Assembly (NCBI GenBank): GCA_963556695.1
Contig: CAUWAG010000013.1
Location: forward strand, 2,046,001 to 2,110,000
Length of the DNA: 64,000 bases
From: Anthostomella pinea
Lineage: Eukaryota; Ascomycota; Sordariomycetes; Xylariales; Xylariaceae
Direction: 5' to 3'
A program made the position numbers and the translations under genes. The notes under the pieces were generated by a model. It saw nothing but the letters and a program-made list of their open reading frames with translations, was not told the DNA's origin and made no database searches. Positions 13,029 through 24,400 of the stretch are shown here, piece by piece; the first letter of the stretch is position 1; every line of letters starts with the position of its first letter.

Positions 13029-13165
13029 CTCGTTCACCTGCGTTTGCCAGCGTTTGCCACCTGAAGGTGTTAAAAAACTTGTTACATCTGAGCAAGTAAA
13101 TCTCTTCCCCGCCATCATGAGGAGCACCAGCGCCCTGCTCAACATACTGCTTCCAATGAGCATCA

Positions 13166-13882
13166 TCAAGAGATAGGCGGAGGAGGTCCGCCACGGCTCA
13201 TCATTGGCGGCGGTCCTCCAAAACCAGGCGGAGGTCCGTTCCCACGTGCCAACATCGGAGGCGGGCCACCGGGACCGGCTTGGAAACCCATACCAGCTCC
13301 TGGTGGAGTGCCCATATGACCTGGGTGGGGACCAGCCCAACCTCCGGCTACGGGAGGAGGCATTCCGGGCATTGGCTGACCCTGATCCCACTGTTCTTCT
13401 ATCATCTCGCTTGCCACCGACCCAGCGCTACCACCTTGGTGAGACGAGCCGCCCGATCTGCCCGAACCGCTTGAGCTGCTTTTGCTGGTGTAGCTCGATC
13501 CGCTGCGGCGGCTGCTGGAACTCCTAGAACGTCGAGATGGGGAGCGGCCTTTTGCGCAATCAAGTCAGCAGACTTCGACAAAGACACCAGAGAATCCCTT
13601 GAATCCTAGCTTACCTCGTCGACAGCAGACCCATAGTATCAAGACCACGACAACCAGGACCACGACAGCACTGAGGATGGCACCAACGCTGTCCGGGCGT
13701 GGACCCGACGCCTTCGGGGCCGGTACGACGGTGGTGGCTGGCGTCTCTGTCGATTCTCCTGCGCCACCTCCCAGCGTCCAAGTGGTGGTGAATGTGAGGT
13801 CAGGCCTTGTCACGGTCTGGGTGCGAAAGTCCTTTGCTTGCGCCCGCGTCGTCAACGCCGGTGCGGTCTGCTGGTCAGTCAT
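13166..13882 (-). CDS. Single-pass membrane protein with Ser-rich and Gly/Pro/Met-rich cytosolic tail
   Basis: A predicted 216-residue protein of unknown function. Exons (minus) are 13882-13615 and 13548-13166; the 66-nt intron starts GTAAGC, ends CAAAAG and joins in phase 1. Residues 1-60 are polar and Thr-rich with no signal peptide. One strong transmembrane helix follows (SVGAILSAVVVLVVVVLILW), then CCRRGK, a basic stop-transfer with two membrane-proximal cysteines that could be palmitoylated. The tail has a Ser/Arg-rich part and then repeats of GPPPM, GGPPPMM and similar. This resembles the many fungal single-TM proteins with low-complexity tails, but I recognise no named family. It converges on the CCC1-like gene, with 137 bp between stop codons. 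Confidence 0.7.
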
Positions 13883-15119
13883 ACTGTTGGGGACTGCTGC
13901 GTGTTGGTCTGGTCGGGTAGGATGCTCGCTCGTGCTTGGTGTCTCTTGCTTCCCTCGGAAGTGTGGTTACAGACAGCTACGTGAATCTAGTGAATATATC
14001 AGACCGTTTGCTCTGCGGCACGAAAAGGTGCTTAGTACGCCTCTTCGGACGCCGTGGCCAGCTCTGACACTTGATACATGCCGCTGAGACCTGCGTCTGC
14101 GCATTCACGGCTCATTGCTCGTCTGCCACACGCCTCCTTCGGACACGTCTGGACATGCCCAGCCTCCATACTAAAGACCCCTCAAGTACGCTGAAATAGA
14201 TAGATCCTGTGCACTCCCTACCCAGGCCACAACATGTCGGCTCACAGCCCCCAGCTCCAGAGACCAATTGTCTTGACCGCTCTCCCACCTTGACCCTGGA
14301 ACCACTGCAGCGTTCCGACACGCAGTGATAGTCCTCCCAGTTCGTGTGCCCATCTCTGCATGTCAACCTATGGATATTTGATCCGTGGTGGGTGGCACAA
14401 CAGCAACCCCGAGATGCCGCAAGGCTCTGCAAGCAGCCGAGGGGGGCTGGTTAGGGAACCGTACACGGCACGCAGCCTCGCGGGTGCCCGCACCACCCCC
14501 TGGTCTTCGAACACGAGCGGTATATCGATCGGTCTTCAGCCGGTACAGGTTGAACTTACGAGGGGCGGCAGCAGCGAACACCAGCTGGCCTGATCCTGCG
14601 GGTAGCCAGACTCCGGAGAGGGGGACATCTGAATCTTCAAGTCAAACAGTAATGGCGCACACCATCTGCTGCCGAAGTCCTGAGACCTCGTACAAGGCAG
14701 GGAGTATCCGACTGCCATATCTACCCCCAAATCCCGCGTCTTTCCGGACGATTGTTTGCTGGCCCCAGTGCGACCTTGGCGACGTTGTCCGCTGGATGGG
14801 TCTGTGTTACAACAGGGTGGTGATTTTCCATCTTGTCACACGGCCCACGGGGCCCTGGCGATGTGCTTGGTCCGGAGCCTGTATGTATTCCCCTGCTCGG
14901 CAGGGCCTTGTACATCGTCGCTGCTGTCAACTTGGCAAAGACAGGTCAACATCGCCTCGTTGGCGGTCCTACTTGTCCTCACTAGATCGTCACGAGGGTA
15001 CATCATCGCAGCGTTTCTACAACCTCGTCTGCTGAATCAACTTGTGGATTGCTATGGCCTGCGCTCAAGTAATTCCGCATCATGGTAATACTTCCCCCTT
15101 CGAAAAACTGCGTGTCCCT
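13883..15119. other. Intergenic region
   Basis: No gene supported. The longest open frame (14385-15035, plus) has no domain and shares the region with open frames on the other strand, which points to GC-rich non-coding sequence. Confidence 0.5.
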
Positions 15120-15974
15120 TCACCATCTAAATTTTTTATACCTGTCTTTCTTTGATAGATAATTATCTGCTGCGGACCCCCACCCTTCGCCCGGCTGGCC
15201 AGGCGTCGCCGCCGTCATCATCCGGGTCATCATCGGCTTACACTTGGCACAGTGGTCGCCAACAATACGGTCCTTGTGCTCAAACTGGCACCGCGCATCG
15301 CAAGCAGCGTTGCTGCTGCCCAGATACAGAACGTGATGGTGTCCCACCACGTGCTGGGCTGCGACTCCGCCCCTATGCCCACATTGATACAGTTCCCATA
15401 TCATGGCACAACTAGTCGAGGTGCACTGTAAGCAGCCACCGCCAATGTGCTGGTCGAGTTGGATGCTCTTGCAAAAAGAATTGCAAGCATTCTGGGCACC
15501 GAGCAGCCGGCCATGACGGGCTCCTGGGGAAACTTGAACGCCGGCCAGGTGGCCGCAGGCATGCTTCATGGTCACAGACAGGCATTCCTCGATGCCCGCA
15601 CACTGGGGACATCTCTGTGGCAGGACTAGCCGCCGCGTATAATCGACGGAGCAGCCGTTGCAAGCTTGCCCGTAGCCGATCTGGTGTATGTGCCGTTTAC
15701 TCAGGAGCAGTTCGTTTATACCGCTGGTGTGCCCACAGGCGTAGTGTTGCGAGAGTTCATAGCATATGTTGTTATCGGTGTTCATAACCAGGTCATCTAG
15801 CGTCGCATTATGTCGTGCTTCGAGTGGTATGAACAGGCTGCCGCCGGTGCCGGCGGCAGCCTGGGCGGGGGCCAAGGGCTGCGGCGGTCCACCGCGCAGC
15901 GAACTGGCACCAGAAGCACCCGGAGTGGGAGCTGTTGGCGGAAATTTACTAGGCTTGGGCGATGATGCCGGCAT
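15120..15974 (-). CDS. Protein with three tandem CGH/CxxC/CxxC zinc-finger-like modules
   Basis: An intronless gene for a 284-residue protein of unknown function. After a Pro/Ala/Ser-rich N terminus (about 1-50) come three copies of one module: an aromatic or His, then CGHxxG, about 25 residues, a Cys pair, about 13 residues, and a CxxC. The cysteines sit at 80/105/108/122/125, 140/164/168/181/184 and 198/225/229/242/245, each first Cys followed by Gly-His. Even spacing and conserved CGH suggest zinc binding by each module. The C terminus ends in a basic KKDRYKKFRW. No signal peptide or membrane segment is present, so the protein is probably intracellular. A RING-like or other treble-clef fold is possible, but the spacing does not match a family I know. 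A single-module relative lies about 1 kb away on the same strand. Confidence 0.75.
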   Translation of the reverse strand: MPASSPKPSKFPPTAPTPGASGASSLRGGPPQPLAPAQAAAGTGGSLFIPLEARHNATLDDLVMNTDNNICYELSQHYACGHTSGINELLLSKRHIHQIGYGQACNGCSVDYTRRLVLPQRCPQCAGIEECLSVTMKHACGHLAGVQVSPGARHGRLLGAQNACNSFCKSIQLDQHIGGGCLQCTSTSCAMIWELYQCGHRGGVAAQHVVGHHHVLYLGSSNAACDARCQFEHKDRIVGDHCAKCKPMMTRMMTAATPGQPGEGWGSAADNYLSKKDRYKKFRW

Positions 15975-16931
15975 GATGGTTTTTCTTTTGTAAGGTTAGA
16001 ACCAAGTGTGCAGAAGTTGTAGAATGGCAGTAGGGGAACTAGAGGCAAGGGAGTTCGGGAACTATTGCGTTTGGATTTTATAGTTTTTTGGGCGACGAAG
16101 AACTTTGTCGCCGTGTCAGTGTAAAACTGAGTTGCAAGCTATGTTCTTCGACTGGAAGGAACCAATGGTGATTCAACTACGCATGCCTACGCTACCACGC
16201 AGATATGTCCACTCAGGGGGCGATTTCTCTCGACGACAGTATAACCAGAGACTCAGGGTCAAGAAAGCCTATCTTCGCAAAGCCACTCCACGATATGAAT
16301 GATGTCTAAGAGCACAAGAGATATATTGAAGGTTATCACTACGCTAAATCCCACAGCAGTATTTGAAACTTTGAGAGCCTACTGGACTGTTGATGTTCTG
16401 CTGGCAGATCTTTCATTTATTCATTGTGATAGCTAGGTCTACAGTCTGACTACTGGGCATGGTCTGCAACGACTGCTATACTTAAAAGTTATAGACGGAT
16501 CAGACCATGAACTGCTTTTATTATAAGTCGGGAGGCTTTCGTGAAGTCAGTGATTCGTTAAGGGGACCCAACTGATTCTCTAAGATGGTTAGGGAGATCC
16601 GTCCGCGCTCTATATTTCGCAGGGTGTGGATCGTATTTTGGCACCTACCCACCGACAGGGTCGCTCATTTCGCAGAAAAACTCACGAGATACGTGAAAGG
16701 ATTGTGTTGTATAGGCGGTGTTGAATTGATGCAATGCGTACATGAAACACTGTAAGTACATCATGCGAAGTGCTGGTAAGTCCAGCTTATCCCTTCAGAA
16801 TGTGTTTCAACCACCTATCCCGTAATGTCGAAGTCTCGAACCGCAATCCCTAAAAGAGCCGGCGCTGGCGCCGATGGCGATGCCAGAGTCCCCTGCACCA
16901 TAAAGTCCTGAGTTCCATTCCTGAGACAAGG
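15975..16931. other. Intergenic region between the two Cys-module genes
   Basis: No gene supported. The sequence is more AT-rich than the flanking genes, and only short frames are present. Confidence 0.45.
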
Positions 16932-17216
16932 TTAATAGTCCCTTACGCGATGGTCAACTGTAAGGCGGTACATCCGGCATCTATTGCACGACTCTAGAAA
17001 CTTTAAAGACGCCTCGCTCTTCTTGCAACCCCTCAAGCGACAGGACCCTCGATGGCTGTTTTGCTTCCACTTGACAGGTTCTCCGGTACATTCGCAGCCA
17101 TATTCGAACTTGAACCGCCAGCAGCGTCGCTCGTCGGGGATCTCCAGCTTGTGGCCGCCCACGGTGACTGTTTCAGGTGCCATGACGGAGGTAGGTCGGT
17201 TCTGCTGGGTCTGCAA
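16932..17216 (-). CDS. Small Cys-rich protein, apparent single copy of the neighbouring Cys module
   Basis: An intronless 94-residue open frame of unknown function. After about 30 residues it reads FEYGCECTGE, then SCRLRGC, then SCNRC. This follows the order aromatic-x-C-x-C...C-x(4)-C...C-x-x-C seen in each module of the 284-residue protein at 15120-15974, though the CGH is replaced by CEC and spacing is shorter. An alternative start lies at the 12th residue (MAPETVTV). The reading is supported by ordered cysteines, the same strand and adjacency, but it rests on pattern only. The pogo transposon at 17808 lies about 600 bp upstream and could affect its promoter. Confidence 0.55.
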   Translation of the reverse strand: MQTQQNRPTSVMAPETVTVGGHKLEIPDERRCWRFKFEYGCECTGEPVKWKQNSHRGSCRLRGCKKSEASLKFLESCNRCRMYRLTVDHRVRDY

Positions 17217-17807
17217 GGGTCAGGCAGGGGACGAAGGAGAATGGAGGAAGCTCGCAGCTGACTGAATTACAGTAGACTAGGCCGAGGTTTGCAGACGATG
17301 CCGGTGCCGTCGTGGTGCTCGAACTGTCACGCTAGACTCTCGGTTTCTGATGGCGAGGGTTGGGGAGTCGAACCGAGACTCCAGCGTTGGGGGTCACGAG
17401 CTTGTTGTATGTCGTCGTCGTTGTCTGGTTGTGTTGATTGTGTTGACTGTGTCGATAGATGATATTCGCCAGCACCTACGTTCGAGCTACAGCGAAGCCA
17501 TCGTGGGTTAAATACACGTCAATAGGCTTGTTTCTATCATTACAATGGTCGATTGTTGCGTGACAAAGCATATCAGTGAATCACAATGGGACTTGTCAGA
17601 GGGGATAGGTGCGTTTCTTTCATGGATTTGACGGGGTGAATGGGCATTGTGCCCGTGAGTGTCAGACTCCAGTGAGTGAAAGACTGCAACCAACCAACCA
17701 ACCAACCAACTCCTGTGAGTGAGAGGCGATGAATGAACACACGGGCCACCAAAGACTCAATCTGAAATCGTGCGCAGGGACTCGTTCACCAGACCACAGT
17801 CACAGTA
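17217..17807. other. Intergenic region with (AACC)n microsatellite
   Basis: No gene supported. It holds a GTT/GTC-rich stretch at about 17400-17450 and an AACC tandem repeat at 17688-17710. The TA at 17806-17807 is the left target-site duplication of the transposon that follows. Confidence 0.6.
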
Positions 17808-20233
17808 ACGGCGGGGGTATAGATGTGGGACAGCCCTAGATGTGGGACAGTTTTCACACCCAACATCACAATGTTCACTTACACATATCTCTACCGGCAA
17901 TGAAGCCCTAGATATCGTAAATACTGCATTGAAATCGTCTTTTCTTGTTGTTTTCAGCAGTGCTGGTTTCATCAGGTTTACCACTGCGGGATGGGCCGCT
18001 GTGGGGGTCGGAAGTTAGCACTCCCGGCCCTAATCTGAGGGGTAATGGGACCCGTGCCCCCTATCCCCTTCACTGTAGCAGAAGTTCTGTTGTTCTTTTT
18101 TTTCTTTTTTTTCTGTCAGCATTATAGGCTTCAGTACATTGAAATGTCTCCTTCGTATACTCCAGAAGACCTCGCAGAGGCAATTGCCACTGTGAACGAT
18201 GGCATATCCCTCCGCAAGGCGCATCAGCGCTGGGGAGTACCAAAATCAACTCTCGCGCCGAAGGTAGACGGCACCACGATGCGCCCAACGCTGACTAGCC
18301 GTGAGGGGGCTCTTAAGAGCCAAAAGTTAAGCCCTGTGCAAGAAACTCGGGTTATATCATGGATCCTCTATCAAAAAAAGGCTGGCCACGCGCCAACTCA
18401 CGGCAATGTAAGGTACATCATCCGGAAGATCCTACAGTCTGAGGGCAGGGCAGATCATTTAGGGGGCAAATACATGCGAAATTTCATCCGCAGGCACCCA
18501 GAGATAAAGACCAAAATAGGCAGAAAGCTGGACTACAAGCGTATTAACGCCGCCACGCCCGAGAACATCAATGGCTTCCATGATCTCTATAAGGAGTTCG
18601 CCTTCATCAAACCCGCGAACTGGACAAATATCGATAAGTACGGCATTATGCAGGGCTGGCAGTACGTAAGCGCCCAATCCAAGTGCTTTTTGGACGGCTG
18701 ACCGGGCCGATAATAGGTCTGATGGCCTTGTAATAGGTAGTTCTGGCTCAAAAGGGGCCAACGTCAAGTCTAACGACAACCGCACGTGGACTACAGTGAT
18801 CGAATCGATCACTGCCACTGGGAAGAAGCTCCGGCTGCTCGTTATTTTCAAGGCAAAGTCGATACAGACTCAGTGGTTTAAAGAGCAGCTCATTATTGAG
18901 CATCCCGCGATGGCAGAGTGGATAGTGACGTACTCCATTAACGGCTGGTCCTCGAACGAGATCGCGTTGGAGTGGCTTGAAAAGGCGAGTAAATAACGAG
19001 TACTATTCGTTAACTACGTGCTAATAAGCCTCAGGTATATCTCCTTGATACAGCTCCTGAAGATCCCGATGATTCTTGCCTCCTAATATTAGATGGCTAT
19101 GGCAGCCACTGCTCGGATGAGTTTATATATCTTTGCTACATTAACAACGTATATATATGCTTTTTTCCAGCTCATACGGTAAGTTAGATGATCAGTTAGT
19201 AATTATTTTGCTAATAGGGATAGTCTCATATCTTCCAGCTGCTGGATTTGACAGTATTCTCTGTTATTAAAGCCGCCTACCGCCACTTGATCAATCAGCT
19301 TGGCCAGCTCAACGATTCGGCCCCTATTAGCAAGATTAAGTTCCTCAGTTGCCTAGCGAAAGCTCGCGATGAAGCTACGCCGGCTATTGTGCGTTCGGAG
19401 TGGCGTACTGCTGGGCTTTGGCCTGTAAATCAATGAAAAACGTTGACAAACGAGCATGTAGTGAAGGCGGCGGAGATCCAAGCAGCAGCAGCTGCTATAA
19501 TGGACCCCGAGACCACCCACGAGGCCCTAGAAGCCCCTAAATCAGGGCAGGACATAGCCCTAATGCTATCACCAGTTGCTAAGACCCTTGAGCAGCGAGC
19601 AGCAGTACGCTCGGTTGCAAAGTCGTACGATGAGATGGTGGTTGAGCTAGCCCTTGCAAAGGAGCTGCTGGAGGCAAAAGACGCCGAAATAGAGCGTCTA
19701 TAGCCAAAAAAGCGCCGTAAGGCACCTCAAGAAGAGCCTAATCAACGGCTATGGAGAGTTGGAGACGTTATTCAGGAACAGATCGAGCAAACGGAGGCTG
19801 CACGAGTCTTGATCGAGCAGCGGGCCGAGAGACGACGAATTGTGGCCGAATTGCAGAACCTGCACACGAATGAATCAGAGAGACCACTCTCTGATGACTC
19901 TCTCTCGCCTGAATTATCAGATTCAGAAGAATTTAAGCCTTTAGAGGGTGTTGAGAATAAAGGGGTTGTTGTTGATGAAAGGGACGAAAGCGAGGATGAG
20001 GAGGATGAGGAGCCCATTGTGGTTCGATCTTCGCGCCGCGCAATCCGCCAGCCTGCACGGTACCGCGACAAAAATTAGTATTGCTGAAAATTCCAAGAAA
20101 AGGCGATTCTTTTGCTGTTTTTATATTATCTAGAGCCTCAATCCAGATGGAGTTATGTGTGGGTGCAAGTGTGGTCTTTTGGTGTGAAAACTGTCCCACA
20201 TCTAGGGCTGTCCCACATCTATGCCCCCGCCGT
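17808..20233 (+). mobile_element. Fot1/pogo-type DNA transposon with 53-bp inverted repeats
   Basis: The element is 2426 bp. Its terminal inverted repeats, 17808-17860 and 20181-20233, are 53 bp long and differ at one base. They start ACGGCGGGGG and are flanked on both sides by TA (17806-17807 and 20234-20235), the target duplication of the Tc1/mariner-pogo superfamily. Each terminal repeat contains two copies of a 14-bp word, TAGATGTGGGACAG (left end at 17820-17833 and 17837-17850), likely paired transposase-binding sites. The inside encodes a broken transposase. Because both ends are intact, the copy could still be moved in trans by an active relative. Confidence 0.95.
18144..20078 (+). pseudogene. 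Degenerate pogo-family transposase
   Basis: The N-terminal part is open at 18144-18701: a pipsqueak-type helix-turn-helix (YTPEDLAEAIATV...GVPKSTL) followed by a CENP-B/Tc5-type DNA-binding domain (RNFIRRHPEIKTK). It then runs into stop codons. Further pieces of the DDE catalytic domain continue in broken frames: about 18720-18996 (first catalytic region, with VIESITATGKKL and NGWSSNEIALEWL), about 19080-19170 (LDGYGSHCSDEF, the second catalytic Asp region, with stops nearby), 19248-19436, and a Glu/Asp-rich C-terminal tail ending at 20078. At least three in-frame stops or frame changes make it non-functional. At the first catalytic Asp the sequence reads IDKYG instead of the usual DExG. Confidence 0.9.
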
Positions 20234-21405
20234 TAGTTCGTCCACATAATCCACATTGCCACCATTGGAAGTCCAAGATCAGAAGAGCTGAAACCTACCG
20301 GGTGCAGATAGGAGACTGGCCTTCCACGGGCAACGTGACCGAGCTTGAAACTTGGGTTCATATTCAAATGCGCGAAGATCATACTTAGACGCAGTCTGGC
20401 CATGGGAAGAAGTCGTTCGTTGTTGCCCTTTTTGGCTGGCTGGATGTTTTGTGTCGTTGCCTGGATCAGACAGGAGACGAGGTTTGGTGTGGACCTAGGT
20501 AGGCGGCAGCTGCCGGAGACGAGTTTATCGGGCCGGCACCATGAGCGGCATCTTACCATTCGTTGCAGGCAGGTGCGTCACCGGGATTGGCTCGTGCCCC
20601 CCGCGTGAGGTAATTGAGGTGATTGGCTGTCTGGCCGGCGTCGACTCCACATCGGGCCCTGCTGCAATCTAACTTAAGTTATCAAGAGGCTGCGGCTTGC
20701 CAAACCACCACCACCACCACCACCAGGCAGCAGCATTCTGCAGCGCGTTGATGACCTCGCATCATCAGGGCCACGGTAAGGAACATTCAGTAAATATACA
20801 CTTCGTTCAGTCTTCAGCTTCCATTCTTGCACCCATGCGCTGTAATTCATGGGCCACACGCACCCGGCATTACATACGAAACGCATGCGACCGGCCACCG
20901 AGATAGGAGCAGTCTTCGTACCTATGCATCGTGGCTCCGCTCCTCGCAGGCAACCACATTTTGACCTCGCCATCCTACTGCCTACCTAACCTGATATCTT
21001 TGCAAATTTCCCATCCGCTCGCCGATGGCCTCAAGGCAGCCGAATTACGGAGCGCCGACCCTGAAACCATCCTCCCTCGTGCTGCAGCAGCTAACTTATC
21101 TGTTTGGCCCTTTCATCCAGGTCTTCTTTCGCAAGCGCAGCGCAGAGTAATCCCTTGATATAACCTCATTCTTCGCGCGCAATCCCCAACTGCCTTTGCC
21201 ATGGTGCCACCGCACTCGATCCAGTCGTCCCACTCAGCTTAACACTCATCTGCTTTTATACTACACTGCCTACCTAGGTACCTAAGTCACGAGCAGGCGT
21301 CTCCGGACTGCCCTTCCGCACTTCACTCGGCGCCGTCTGCCGCCAGCAGCATCGCCCAGATCTGCACCACACCACGCATCTTGACAGTAAACGTAAGATA
21401 CTGCC
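20234..21405 (+). promoter_or_regulatory. Intergenic region upstream of the HeLo-domain gene
   Basis: No gene supported. A (CAC)n run lies at 20704-20724. The last 400 bp form the promoter and leader of the gene at 21406 and include a TACCTAGGTACCTAAG patch at about 21271-21286. No clear TATA box. Confidence 0.45.
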
Positions 21406-24400
21406 ATGGAGTCATTCATTCCGCAGGGCGGCTTCCAGCTGCCCTTTCAGCGTCGGCTAAGTCGGCTGTACAATGACACCAAGAAGTCTTCAGACTTCGT
21501 CCAGGAGCCGCTCCAGGCTGCCGATGATCCTGAGATCAAGACCATGCACCGCAAACTGAAAATACAGAAGGACCGCCTCGTCAGCTGGGGCTTGGAATGG
21601 TCTGACCCCAACCAAGCCGCCGAGATAGACGAGTCTCTGTCCAAGGCCGGTCTGAGTGACCTCGTCGGTAGTATTATGGCTACTATAAAGGACATTCTTG
21701 CCGAAGCTGAGCCCCTATGGCTTGCTACCAAACGGCCCCTTGCGAGCGAGAAGGCGCCCGAGAAGGTCACTGGTGATCGAAAGACGGCCCTGGTCGTCTG
21801 GGACAAGGCCAGGTTTGAGGATTTGGTCAAAGACTTGACCGCTAGCATTGATACTCTCTGCGACCTCTCACGGACACGATCTTCTGCAGCCACATCTGCC
21901 GCCGCTGCCTCGAGGCTGCCCAAGTCCAAAGCGTCCATGGAGGACCTCCGACCGTTCGGCTCCACAAGGATACAGACTCCTCAGCAAGTTGATCCCAATA
22001 CCCTCACAAGTCTGAGGTCGATGCAGGCCATGCCCATCTCGCAAACCGAGGTCAGCCAACCTCGGCCTCAGGAGATCTTCTTCATGACCAAGCAAGCCTA
22101 TGCCGACCTGACCCACCAGCCCGGGCGCCAGCCTTGGTCGCCCCTACTGGTCGAGTATGCCCAGTTTGACCCTATATACTCCGTGACCGGCATCATGCCC
22201 GAGATGTCCCGCTTCGAGAAGCTCAGCGCAGGGCTCCAGACAGAGTCTCACCGAGCTCCTGGAACATGGATAGGCCTCCCCCTTCTTCTTGGCTATTATG
22301 AGGACATGGAGCACTCGCGACTGGCCTTGGTCTACCAGTTCCCTCCCACCTTCAACCCTGTCACATTCGAGAACCTGACCCAGAACCCGCTTGACAACCT
22401 CTGCACCTTGACCGAGCTGCTGAACCGCCCGGACTTCGAGCCCGCGCTTGAGGCCAAGTTTCGACTCGCCTACAACCTGGCGAACACGGTGTTTGACATG
22501 CACGCTCGAGACATCACTCATGGTAACCTGCAGGGCTCTAGCATTTCCTTTTGCAATCCTGTCGGAAACGATCCTGGCATGCCCGTTGGCGAGGTGGATA
22601 TTCGACGTCCGCTGATCTCCTCGTTCGACGTCTTCCCGGACTCATCTGCGCCGGGTCAATCATCCGACGCCTTCTTGCTCCACCGTCATCCGCTTGACCC
22701 CCGAACTACCACTCAATCGCCCTTGGCTTCGAATAGCGATACTAAGACGCTTGACTTGTACTCCTTGGCCACCATGCTAATCTCGATTGGCCTCTGGACC
22801 ACACTTGAGAACCTTGTGCCCAACCGAGCTTCTCCGAGCATCCCCGAGTCGGTCCTGGAGCAACTAGCGATCAGATGCGGCACACCCTACATGAGGGCCG
22901 TTCAGTCATGTTGGAATGCAGTTGATCGCGAGCTTGCTCATCCTGGGTCCATCGAGGAGATCATCAGCCAGGTACAAGTTAGAACCAGTCGATATCTGGA
23001 AGCCTGCTGCATACTCGACGGTATCAGTGGGCTGGATGATCGCCTAGGCGAAGAGCGCGCCCCTCCATCTTCAACCCAGAGAGAGAAGCTAGGTGCATCG
23101 GCTACCTCGCTACCTGGGTCATCTAAGAGCCCTTCGACAACACGTGGATATGATGTGAAACTTCCAGCGGCGAAGGAGTTGCCGTCGGCCAGTGCTACTA
23201 AGCCTGAAAAGCTTCAAGAATGTGAGGCAACACTCAGTCATTTGGTAGGAGGTTTCATTACTGACATAGTACAAGCACAACCAAGCGAGAGCAAACCCGA
23301 GCGTACCAGGGAGAAAACACCCAAGCTTCGATTGTACCCGCAAGTGCCACTGCCAACTGAGGTGGTCGACCAGTGGAACGACATGCTCATGCCACAGATC
23401 AACATGGCTCTCCGAAACTTTTACCGCAAGAATCCCGAGTCGGTCGAAATATCACTTGAATCGATTGGAGAATCCCCCCAGAAGACCAGCCCGACCGTAC
23501 TCGTTGTTTGCACATCGGTGAATAAGGTCCGGGCGATCCTGAACAGGAAATTAGGTGTGCTGTTCGATGGGACGCAAGGATTTGCCTTGAAAGTATGTCG
23601 TGGATCGGTGTTGAGATCCAGAAAAGGCACGACACGAAGCATGGCCAAGAGCGTGCCTTCCGTGACCACGAGCGAGTTTGGCTCCGCGAATGAAGTCGAA
23701 GAACAAGCCGCAGCGAACCCAGGTTACCAGGAAAGGCCGCAGAATGGGGCCAGCATTGGCGCGTGGATCGGTGATAAGCATCTCCCACCCGTCACTTTGG
23801 GAGGCATCATCATTGTCGACGACAAGCCCTATGGTATGACGGTGCATCATATGCTGGATGACCCTGATCAACCCTCCAAAAATCCCGAAGAACTAATTGG
23901 ACATATGGGAGGCGCAAAGAGAACCAACGTTTCCCCCTTCCGAAGCAGTGCTGCAGCACAAGGTATGGCATATTTACAAGAGGGAGATTCGTCAGCGGAA
24001 AGCAGCAGCGATGAGTTTGCATGCGAGTTTTCCGACTCGGAATCAGGGCTCTCGGCCACGGATATTACAAGCGACGACGAAGATGACGAGTATGACGAAG
24101 ATGAGCAGTTTAACGAGCCCGGGGACATTCCTGGCGTGGAGCCTGGTTGTGGAGATGGTATGTAGATATTCCGAGTGGGGTTCCTCCCTGCAAGCCGAGC
24201 GATACAGAGGGCATCTGTCAGTTTGGCATATCAAATGGTTGCGATCGCTTACTTGCATGAACATTGCCCTACTGCCTGTTTGGGGTCATACCGCTAATGA
24301 TGAATCTGCAGGGTACATAATCACCCAACCTGCTCTCGACGATGTTAGCGAGGGTTTTTATCCTTCAGCAGAAACGAGGGACGAGGTAAGCCTTCCCAGA

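Noticed and set aside
14385..15035. 216-residue plus-strand open frame
   Set aside because: Arg/Ser/Cys-rich composition without pattern, with competing frames on both strands.
17365..17395. B-box-like GGTTCGACTCC on the minus strand
   Set aside because: The surrounding bases do not form a T stem or acceptor stem; it is a chance hairpin.
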